Shown one piece after another: positions 55,674 through 64,000 of a stretch of 64,000 nt of DNA. Each line of letters starts with the position of its first letter. Position 1 is the first letter of the stretch. Made by a program: the position numbers and the translations under genes. The notes beneath the pieces were generated by a model. The model saw nothing but the letters and a program-made list of their open reading frames with translations. It did not search any database and was not told where the DNA came from. Source of the DNA: Chimonanthus salicifolius. Lineage: Eukaryota; Streptophyta; Magnoliopsida; Laurales; Calycanthaceae. The stretch covers positions 27,273,043 to 27,337,042 of the forward strand of contig CM023539.1 of the NCBI GenBank assembly GCA_013350335.1. Direction: 5' to 3'.

Positions 55674-56491
55674 TGTTGGCCTAAAAGTTAAAAATTACAT
55701 CCTTTGAGTTAGATTGTGTTGTTAATTTCATAACTAAGTTCGACTAAATCTTAAGTTGTCAATTTAGTGACCGAGTAAGAAAGTCAGATCAAGCTTGAAG
55801 TCCAGAAGCAATGAGAATTACAAGATATTGCTCCAAACAAAGCAAACTCCATATATGCAAACCATTACAGGTAAAATGGACCTTAGGATGGACCTAAAAA
55901 GACCTTAGAATCCACTATGGATTCTGCCTTTATTTTGAGAGCTCTTGCTATTATCAAATGTACTAAAAAAATAGTGAAATCATTATGATTGGATAGAGCA
56001 CTTAAAGAGCTTTCCAAAAAGTCTAAAATCATCGATTTCTGATCTATATAACTCTAGATATGGGTAAAATCCAGGACTATCGGTCCGACTAACCAGGACC
56101 TTCGGTCTTACCTTCAGAGCCTAAACATAAACAGTCAGATTTTTAAGCTATGTCGGTCCAACCAACCAGCACAATCAGTCTGGCCTTCAAAACTCAAACT
56201 GTTAGATTTTTAGGTTCTGTCGATCCGACCGACAAATATGATTGGCCCAATTGACACAACACATCGGTTCGACCTTCAGAGGACATAACCTTGAATTATT
56301 TTTTCCAGATTACTGTAGGTGCAACCGACTGTGTTCATCGGTCCAAATGATGGCACCTTCGGGTCTAACAGAATGAACCCTTCGGTCCAACCGATGACTA
56401 GCCGTTGCAAGTCATAATAGCAGTTGGACTTCGGCCCAACTAACTGTATGTGTTAGTCCAACAAACTGCTAGCCGTTGGAACTGTTTTTCC

Positions 56492-56499
56492 TATAAAAA
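56492..56499 (+). promoter_or_regulatory. TATA box of L2 3' LTR
   Basis: TATAAAAA after a CCGTTGGAACTG stretch; the C1 LTRs have the same TATAAAAAC arrangement. Confidence 0.5.
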
Positions 56500-57140
56500 C
56501 AAAGCCCATTTCCTGGGCAAAGGCTAAGGATTTGAAGTTAAATTTTCACAAGAGGAAAAAACACTTATCCCATGCACTCTAATAGCTCAAACCAACCTTA
56601 GTTAAATCATCTAAGCTCTTGCAAGACAAATCTCAATCACATTTAAAGCACTCATAGGAAAAATCTGTTGAGCAATCAAAGCTCACATTGAATGTGAATA
56701 GAGAGACCCACTAGGGAAATCTTACACTCATAGGAACTGTAGCGGCTCAACCCTTAGAATAATGGAATAACGATGTCATAATTGATTTGGTGCGAGTGAA
56801 GGGTGGGAGAGGATCCCATGGGGGTCCCACTTGAGCACACGTGTCCTCTAAAGACCACCCCTGACAAATTCAAGTTAGAAAATAAGTTAAAAATGGATTT
56901 TGTGGGTGTGTTGATGCGACCGATCATACCGTCGGATCGACCGAGGTTTGTGTCGGATCGGTGAGGGCTGGATTCGATGATTTTTGAGGTATCTGTCAGA
57001 TCGACCGACACTTTGGCCGGTGCGTCCGACAGATAACAGTTTTTCGTAGGTGCGACTGATGAAACCCCTCGGTGCAACCAATGCGAGATTGAGTTTTTTG
57101 GATTTTCACGAGTTGTCGGTGCGACTGACGTGAAACATAA

Positions 57141-57162
57141 GTTGGGGTATTTAAACCCCAAC
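57141..57162 (+). promoter_or_regulatory. Palindromic TATA-like region of S3
   Basis: Perfect inverted repeat GTTGGGGT / ACCCCAAC around ATTTAA. It is followed by a pyrimidine-rich leader-like stretch (CTTCTCTTCCTTCC), which fits a core promoter and transcript start of the LTR. Confidence 0.4.
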
Positions 57163-58880
57163 TCTCTGATTTTCAGCCTTCTCTTCCTTCCTCTTTTCTC
57201 TAGTTTGGGTCAAACCCTATTTTCGTCAAACCCTAACCTCTTTTCCTCCCTCCTTTCATTCGAATCCCCATGGCATGCAAGGGAAGAATAGTCTCAAGCT
57301 TCATCCTGAATGGATTTTCTCTTCCCCAAGGTAATCCCTTCACTCTTCCGCTTCCCTTTTCTCTTGAATGTTGGATTTCACTAGGAATTTTGTGGAATGG
57401 AATTAGACGATTTAGGGATAAGAAGGGGAAGAATCCATGGATTATATTATGCATTTGATGTTTGAAGCTTTGCATGGGTTGGATTTGAACCCTAAGTGAG
57501 TTTTGGAACCTTAATAGGAGGATGAAATTGGGGAAAATAGAGGTAATGATGAATTGGATCTATGGATGGTCGAAAGTTGGGGTTGTGGCATGGGTTAAAT
57601 CGGAATTGCCCTAAAAATATGGAAAGGAAATGGATAAAAATTGGGTAAAATTGGAGATTTTAGCTAATTGTGCTTTAAATGGCCTAATCAAAGAGTTTTG
57701 TGTGATTAGTACTAATTACCCCAAATTTCGGACTCGGTGAACTTGAGTTGAACTCGAAAAGGCATTGGAACCCCAAGGTGGGAAGTGCCATACATTTGGA
57801 GCATTAAGAATACATGTGAAATTCCATGCTCACAAGGTGCTTGATGAAGTGGCTGAGTGAATGTTGCTATGTGCTCATTCTGATACATAGTTGGGTAAGG
57901 CTATGGATTGACTTCCCTATGCTTATATGTGATTGATGTGAATATATTGTATAGAACACATGTGTATGAGTTTTCCTAGGTTCCCTATGTTTAGGTGTTT
58001 GACTTAGTTGAGAATTCTTATGATTCTGATGTATGTGAAGCATGATAGGATGTATGATGAATCAAGCTTACCTAAGACATGATAATGTAGGGACCTTGAT
58101 TAATTCTCATTCTTGAGCATTGCTATATGCATAGTTACATCAAATGAATTCTCATAAATTGGAAGGGAACTTCATGAATGTGTTAGACTTGATTAAGTGG
58201 GAGAGGTGGAGCCAAGGCCAAGTGACCAAGAGGTTAGCTTGAGCTACTTTGGGAATAAGCTTGCACACTCGATTCTATAGGGATAATTGAGAGTGCTAAG
58301 ACGAGCAATGTTAAGATTTCCTCAAGCAAGGGTATGGTCACTCTCCAATGTCAAACCGTAATTGAAAATGAAATAAATGAAATACGGCTGATCTGATCCA
58401 CTATGTGGTACGTAGGCAAGTGAGAGCATGGCGCCTCATTCCAATTAAAAGGCTACTTGTATCTCATCTATATAGAGCAAAGTGAATGTAATGTGTGTAA
58501 ACCATGCTTGTGTTTAAATTACTTATTATAATGCAATGGCTAATGTGTGTTAGACTTGTGATGTGCTAACATAGGATTTAAGTGGGCTTGCATTTATGAG
58601 TAGAAGCATGCTAGGGTGCACTAGTGTATTGGGTATGCGTGTATGACCGAGAGGGGATTGATAGGTTGTACTTCCCCCAATGTAGACCCTAGTGCTAGAT
58701 GATGGACCCCATAGAGGTGGGCCAGAGTGGCTATGAGGCCTTGGGAGTCCCGATATGATGAGACAAGTATATATATTACATGAGTAAACCCTAGAGTGGT
58801 TTGGGGATCATGGAAAACCTCGAGATAGACAGACGATGACTATGGCATTGAGATGAAGGTGACTAGGTTAGTTGGTACTA

Positions 58881-59205
58881 AGACGTGGGATGGGTACGTC
58901 CCTCGCGTGATTATAATATTGAGACATGGTATGAGTACGTCCCTCACATGATTATGATATTGAGACGTGTTATGAGTACGTCCTCACTTGATTATGATAT
59001 TGAGATGTGGTATGGGTACGTCTTCATGTGATGATGATATTGAGACGTGGTACATGTATATCTCTCACGTAGTATACAGACGTAGCATGGGTATGTCCCT
59101 CACGTGATACTGAAATTGACATGGTATGGGTACTTCCCTCACGTAATTATGATGTTGGCGTGACATGGGTACGTCCCTCACGTGATGTTGAGTATGGTAT
59201 GTGAT
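58881..59205 (+). repeat. Tandem repeat with CACGTG cores in S3
   Basis: About eight units of 34-43 bp: GACGTGGTATGGGTACGTCC followed by CTCACGTGATTATGATATTGA. Two or more units keep CACGTG (the plant G-box core); the others differ by one or two bases (CGCGTG, CACATG, CACTTG, CACGTA). Confidence 0.9.
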
Positions 59206-59283
59206 AACACTCTAGGAGGAGTATACCCTTGTGCTAGTGATATGACTTTGTTGCCATAGTCCTGTAGAGATCCACTTTCGAAT

Positions 59284-59990
59284 GTTAGGCCCATGGTTGA
59301 CTATGATACTAATGGAGATGATATATCCCTGGATAAGTCATACCCATGGAGGGATTATGCCCATGGAGAGATTATGCCCATGGAGTGATTATATTCATGG
59401 ACGGATTATACCCATTGGTAGATTAGACTCATCGATGGAGTGTTTCCAAGGATGGATGATTGTACCCATGGCTATTTAGACCCGTGTTTGGGGTATTAGA
59501 TTCATGCCCAGTTGCTGTCCCATGGTAGACGTATTGGTCTTATGTTAGACATATTGGTCCCATATTAGACGTTTTGTTTACATGGTAAATATATTGATCC
59601 CATGGTAGACGCATTGGTCTCATGGTGGACATGTTGGTTCCATGGATAGATATTATTCCCATTGATGGTATTTCCATGGAGGACATTATGTCATAGATTG
59701 ATATTATTTCCGTGGATGGTTATTCTCACGAAGGGCATTGATTCCATAGACGATTGGACCCATGTTAGAGTATTTTTGTCATGGAGGAAAGTAGTATTCA
59801 TGTTCGGGTATATGTCCCATGGTTGATGTTTATCCCATGTGTGACATTGATCTCATGGTTGACTTTGGTCACACGGTAGATGATAGACCCGTGATTAGCT
59901 AGACCCATGATTGATTGGACCTATGATTGGGTGTGTGTACCCATGGTCCATTGAGAGACCCACAGTTGGGTGGTAGAATGTCATGGAATG
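59284..59990 (+). repeat. CCATGG-rich short tandem repeat in S3
   Basis: About 25-30 degenerate units of 17-24 bp of the type CCCATGGTAGACGTATTGGT or CCCATGGAGAGATTATG, many with the palindrome CCATGG. The frame at 59282-59479 is a translation of the repeat. Confidence 0.85.
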
Positions 59991-60584
59991 ACATCATCAA
60001 TAACATAGGGCTGGTGCCAGGAAATGAATGAAAATAGAACTACGCATGATCTAATCTCCAAAGGAGTACGTAGGCAGCTGATGATTCAGTTCGATCACAC
60101 TGAGGGTCCAATAAGTCCTAGGATTCGTAGGAATCTCGTTACACGTGTGAGTGCCATGTGTATGGACTATGAGTTGTGTATGCTCCAGAGATTTCAAAAA
60201 AAAAAAAAACTCATGTGCCCGTTGGGTTAGGGAGTGATAGGAACAATCGTTTTTTTCCCTACAAACCTCTTCTCCCATTCTTGATTGTACATCATTGGAA
60301 GATCTACTCTTCACCAAAAAGCTAAGCAAGGGGAAGAACTTCAAGAACGCACCAATGCCACTTCAACATCTAGAGGCAAGTGTTATCGTTAATTTCAAAT
60401 ACAACTCTTTTTATCTTTGTAAAACTTGTAAAAGGGTTGGTGTAACCCTAGTGTTTATCCAAGAGAAGTGTTCTCTTAGTATCTCGGTTGATCTTCACCT
60501 TTGAAGAAGATCAAAATTGTAATCGGTTCGATCTTCACCCACAAAGAAAATCAAGGGTTGTAACGGTTTCTTCTTCACTCGTAA

Positions 60585-61187
60585 TGTAACTCCTTGACCC
60601 TCTAGCATAATATTATCCGCTTTGGGCCCATAGGAGCTCACATGGCTTGCATTGGCTAGCCAACCCAAGAGTTACTTCCAAAATGCCTTGTGATATAAGG
60701 AGGAGGGATCCAACTTATATACTAGAAGAATTCTCCCTTCACTAGCGATGTGGGACAAATTGGGTCAACCATCCTGGCAATTATTTCTTTCTTCAACACT
60801 CCTCACAACTAGTTCCTCTCTGGGTGGGGTATTACAATCCATCCCCCCTTAAAGCCAAAGTTGCCATTGGCTCGACCCACAACATAAGGGTCACACACAA
60901 CATGCCCATACCCCCAGGCAAAGAGTTGAGCTGTTCTCTAATACAATTTGTAACGACATGTCTTGCTAGCACAATATTATCCGCTTTGGCCTCACGCACA
61001 TAAGCTCGCACGACTTTGCATTAGCGAGCCAATCCAAAGTTGCTCATAAAAGGTCTTATGCTAGAAGGAGAGAAGTTAAATCTTATATACCAAGGAATTT
61101 CCATCACTCCAGGCGATGTGGGGCAAAGAATTCACGCCCCTGGCGATTTTCTTTCCTCTCACACGCCCAAACACACGGGGTGTAAAA
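60585..61187 (-). mobile_element. TRIM-like miniature LTR retrotransposon
   Basis: Two related terminal repeats, 60585-60836 (252 bp) and 60949 to about 61187, flank an internal region of only 112 bp. Both repeats start TGTAAC on the plus strand and share GCAYAATATTATCCGCTTTGG, CTAGAAG(G/A)A and GCGATGTGGG(A/G)CAAA. On the minus strand the internal region has a polypurine tract (AAGGGGGGATGGAT, 60837-60851) next to the left repeat and a degenerate initiator-Met primer site (about 60936-60947) next to the right one. No coding capacity. This matches the widespread plant TRIM type with a CCGCTTTGG core. The right edge and TSD are unclear. Confidence 0.7.
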
Positions 61188-61506
61188 AGAGGACTTAGTT
61201 GAATCTTTAAGTGACGTATTTGAGGGGTGGATGTAGGTAGGGTTGCCGAACCATGTAAAAATCTCCGAGTTAGATTTTTCCATCTCCTCTTATTATTTGT
61301 ATCTGTATTTCATCTCATATCTCCCTTGCACATTTAATTTGTAAGGACTTGTTGATGCATGTTAATTAAGGTGGTTAATTAAACTTGTTTGAATCTCAAA
61401 TTGGAAGATTAATTGGACTAATTTATAAAGATCAACTCTTAATTCAACAAAAGTCCTATTCACTCCCTCTAGGACTATTCTATATATCTGGCTGACTCGA
61501 CTAACA

Positions 61507-62397
61507 AAAATTGCATTAGATGAGGGAGTTTTAAATTTAAATATTCATTAAGGAGATTATGAAAAAATTATTCAGAAGAGTTTGATCATTAGAGTGAAAT
61601 TTCAAGTGAAGATTATGAAAGATTTTTTACTAAATATTCGACTTTACAAGATATACATCCACTTACATATACCTTTTCATTAATTCATATTCTTTTATTG
61701 TAATAGATTTGCTTTAAATATACTACTAGTAAACACTTATATTAAATTGAAACTAATGACTTTTTGCCCATTGAAAATTTTAATATTAATCCCACATAAT
61801 TAGGGTGGTTTTTTTAAATTTAACCACTGAACTCGCTTGATTTAACTGAAAAATTGGATTTGGGTCTTTGATTTTTTTAAAAAAATGTGAATTGACCTAA
61901 TTTGACTGGTTTAGTTGAGGTCAAATCGGAGCGTGACCTGAATTGAATTAAAATTAATATTTAAATAATTTATTTATTTTTTCTTATTAATTTTAGTTTA
62001 GGTAACTCATCAAATTTAAAAATCTTACCCTATTACTTCAATTTTTTAAATTCAATGTGTTAATGGAAAATTATTAAAAATAAATTTTCACTAATTTTTT
62101 TAAAATTTTAAAATATTTTATATAAATTTAGGTCCACTAGATTCATTCAAATAGCATAAAATTTGAATTAAATTGAATCAATAGTTAAAAAGTTCAAATC
62201 ATGGCAAGTCTCCTAAATTCAACCCCACCCCACCTCTCATCATCTCTAATTAAATTTGATAGGTACACTATAGATACCTTCTCTATCTTTTCCTATTTTT
62301 ACTTTTAAAGAAGAAGAAAGAGATGGTAAATTAATAATGAATTTGAGAGAAAATGAAAAAAAAAATGTGGTCTTCATAAACAGTAAACGATGGTCTA
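61507..62397. other. AT-rich gene-free sequence
   Basis: No supported gene or element boundary. It includes AT-rich stretches and a TTTGACTGGTTTAGTTGAGG region of no recognised origin. Confidence 0.5.
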
Positions 62398-63812
62398 GGG
62401 CTGCGTTTGGATGGGGTAAGGGGGGTTATCCCTCTTTATCCCTTGTTTGGTAATAGAATTTTTACCCTTCACCCCTCCTTTTATGAATACCCCTTGGAGC
62501 ATGGGGATTTTCATGACACCCTTGTCCCTCTTTACTCTTATTTACCTATCTTTACCTCCCTTTATCCCTCTTTAAACCTATGGAACAAAAATATTTTAAA
62601 ATATTTTTTAATTGATGAATATTATTTATTAATTATGTCTCTTTAAATTTTATTTTTATTTTTTATATTATATAAATTTAATAAAAAATGTTAATATATT
62701 ACCCTCCTTACCCTCCTCTTTGCACCTAAGGAGCAAAAATATTTTAAAATATTTTTAGTTTGATGAATATTATTTAATAATTATATTTAATATTTTTTAT
62801 TTTTTTAATATAAATTTATTAAAAATTATTAATTCTGATAAACTCTCTTTACCCCTCTTTACCCTTCTTTACTCCTCTAAACCCCCTTTACCCCTATTAC
62901 CCTTCTTTGCCTCTCTTTATCCTCTTTACCTTTCTTTACCCCTCTTTACCCTTCTTTACCCCCTTTACCCCTCTTTGCATCTATTGTCCTTTTTTACCCC
63001 TCTAAACCCTCTTTGCACCTATTATCCTTCTTTACCCCTCTAAACCCTCTTTACCATTCTTTATCCATCTTTACCCCTATTTGCAACCCTTATTTACCTC
63101 TCTTTACCCTTATTTACCTCCCTTTATATCTCTTTGGATCTACTACCCTTCTTTACCTCTCTTTGCACATATAGAGCAAAAATATTTTAAAATATTTTTT
63201 AATTGATGAATATTATTTAATAATTATGTTTTATTATTTTTTATATTATATGAATTTAATAAAATTATCTATTTTAATAAATATGTTAATATATTACCCC
63301 TCTTTACCCTCCTCTTTGCACATATGTAACAAAAATTTAAAATATCTTTTAATTGATGAATATTATTTAGTAATCATGTTTTATTATTTTTTATATTATA
63401 TGAATTTGATGAAATTGTTAATATATTATCCCTCTTTGCACCAATGGAGTAAAAATATTTAAAATATTTTTTAATAATTAATTAATATATTATATTTATT
63501 AGAATTAATATTTTTAATTAATATATTATATTTAATTAATAATATATTTTATAAAATTATATTTTTATTTTTATTATATTAAATTTAATAAAAAATATTA
63601 ATTCTAATAAAATTATTAATATATCAGATTACCTTACTTATAATTACCAAACAAGATTTTTTACTCTTACAATCAGTTCTTACTTTACCATTTTAATTAC
63701 AAAAAAAAATAAGAGTAACTCCTATTTAAAAGTGCCACTACTCCATTCCTACTCAAAGGTGGCCCATTTAAAGTGACCCAGTTTAAAATTTACCCCTGAT
63801 CCAAACAGTCGT
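62398..63812. mobile_element. MITE-like element with amplified interior
   Basis: Left terminus GGGCTGCGTTTGGATGGGGT; right terminus, reverse-complemented, CGACTGTTTGGATCAGGGGT: imperfect inverted repeats of the GGCTGTTTGGAT type seen in plant hAT or Harbinger-related MITEs. The interior has four to five copies of a block (GCAMCTATGGAGCAAAAATAT, AATTGATGAATATTATTTA) and a CCCTCTTTACC simple-sequence stretch (about 62840-63150). No clear TSD found, so superfamily is open. The frames at 62407-62646 and 63226-63462 come from repeats. Confidence 0.6.
62840..63155. repeat. CCCTCTTTAC simple-sequence repeat
   Basis: Degenerate tandem decamers (TTTACCCCTC, TTTACCCTTC, TTTGCACCTA) in the interior of the MITE-like element. 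Confidence 0.85.
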
Positions 63813-64000
63813 ACTTATCTTTTAGCAATCTAAGAACCAAGATACAAAATCACTTTTACCAAGATATTGATCCAATCAGTATCTCGGATATATCTCTCTT
63901 AATTATTTTTTTTTTCCTATATATCGACTGTATAAATGTCTGTCGACGGATATCGGCCAGTTCGCGGCAGATATCTCATTGGATAGCGGTTAAAAACTTC
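63813..64000. other. Gene-free right edge
   Basis: No gene seen. Several ATATCGG / GATATATC words suggest the start of another repeat continuing outside the window. Confidence 0.4.

Larger units (their letters stand above)
56738..60238 (+). mobile_element. Solo LTR S3, distinct family
   Basis: A 3.5-kb unit beginning TGTAGCGGCTC and ending GGAGTGATA (final CA changed to TA), flanked by a perfect TSD GGAAC (56733-56737 and 60239-60243). Removing it joins two pieces of the L2 LTR. It shares none of the stem-loops of the Tekay-like LTRs. It contains a palindromic TATA region at 57141-57162, two copies of GTACGTAGGCA (near 58409 and 60066), a G-box-like tandem repeat and a CCATGG-rich repeat. 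No coding content; superfamily not certain, probably gypsy. Confidence 0.8.
37852..61506 (+). mobile_element. L2: large non-autonomous retrotransposon derivative with nested insertions
   Basis: Composite plus-strand unit inferred by removing S2, the Mutator-like element, E2, S3 and the TRIM-like element. It has the tail of a decayed protein (38022-41808), long non-coding DNA, a polypurine tract (CAAAAGGGGAAATTG near 55661-55675) and a 3' LTR beginning TGTTGGCC. The 5' end is missing, cut at or before 37851. No reverse transcriptase was found. The style resembles SIRE-like LARDs; this is inference. Confidence 0.5.
55674..61506 (+). repeat. L2 3' LTR, interrupted by S3 and a TRIM-like element
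   Basis: It begins TGTTGGCCTAAAAG right after a polypurine tract. Native pieces are 55674-56737, 60244-60584 and about 61188-61506 (about 1.7 kb in total). A TATA box lies at 56492-56499. Its end (TATTCACTCCCTCTAGGACTA...) resembles the C1 LTR ends, supporting a common SIRE-like origin. The exact end is uncertain, and no partner LTR is in the window. Confidence 0.5.

Noticed and set aside
56754..57161. 135-residue minus-strand frame.
   Set aside because: It lies in the upstream part of solo LTR S3, overlaps its repeat words and TATA region, and shows no domain.

Overview
This window is plant (angiosperm) intergenic DNA made almost entirely of nested transposable elements. The basis is seen in the sequence: several long-terminal-repeat (LTR) retrotransposons bounded by TG...CA ends, 5-bp target-site duplications (TSDs), primer-binding sites complementary to plant initiator methionine tRNA, and Ty3/gypsy gag-pol reading frames with chromodomains. 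No intact host gene, rRNA, tRNA or CRISPR array was recognised. The only long intact reading frame is a 1495-residue gag-pol polyprotein. The species cannot be named from the sequence; the density of nesting suggests a medium or large plant genome.

Layout. (1) 1-8214: AT-rich flank with a TA microsatellite, solo LTR S1 (866-4816, TSD GTTTG), an exon-like fragment (5851-6069) and the end of a MITE-like element (6938-7208). (2) 8215-37851: an old, broken chromovirus G3 (minus strand), split inside its reverse transcriptase by a copia/SIRE-like non-autonomous element C1 (10958-36138). C1 in turn contains D1 (13784-17708), an internally deleted gypsy element, and E1 (18990-32774, TSD CCTTT), a young, structurally complete Tekay-like gypsy element with 4.36-kb LTRs. 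(3) 37852-61506: a large retrotransposon derivative L2 (plus strand), carrying solo LTR S2 (38255-41703, TSD ACAAG), a Mutator-like non-autonomous transposon (42094-43302, 11-bp TSD) and a decayed gypsy element E2 (44043-54921, TSD GTGAA). Its 3' LTR holds solo LTR S3 (56738-60238, TSD GGAAC) and a small TRIM-type element (60585-61187). (4) 61507-64000: AT-rich sequence with a second MITE-like element.

The most interesting shared property is the architecture of the gypsy LTRs S1, D1, E1, S2 and E2. Although diverged, they share (a) a splice-donor-like GTAAGT or similar near mid-LTR, (b) dispersed copies of a perfect 11-bp stem-loop (GGTTCGGCCAT / ATGGCCGAACC), (c) tandem dyads of the type GGAG-N-CTCC followed in most by CGTCGGGGCG, and (d) a GGGCG...CGCCC hairpin running into a pyrimidine-rich splice-acceptor-like CTACTTCTACCYTAG. 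I infer an intron of about 1.7-2.6 kb inside the LTR, with the stem-loop arrays inside that intron. E1 also has Phe in place of Ser/Thr in its protease active site (Asp-Phe-Gly) despite an otherwise intact polyprotein.
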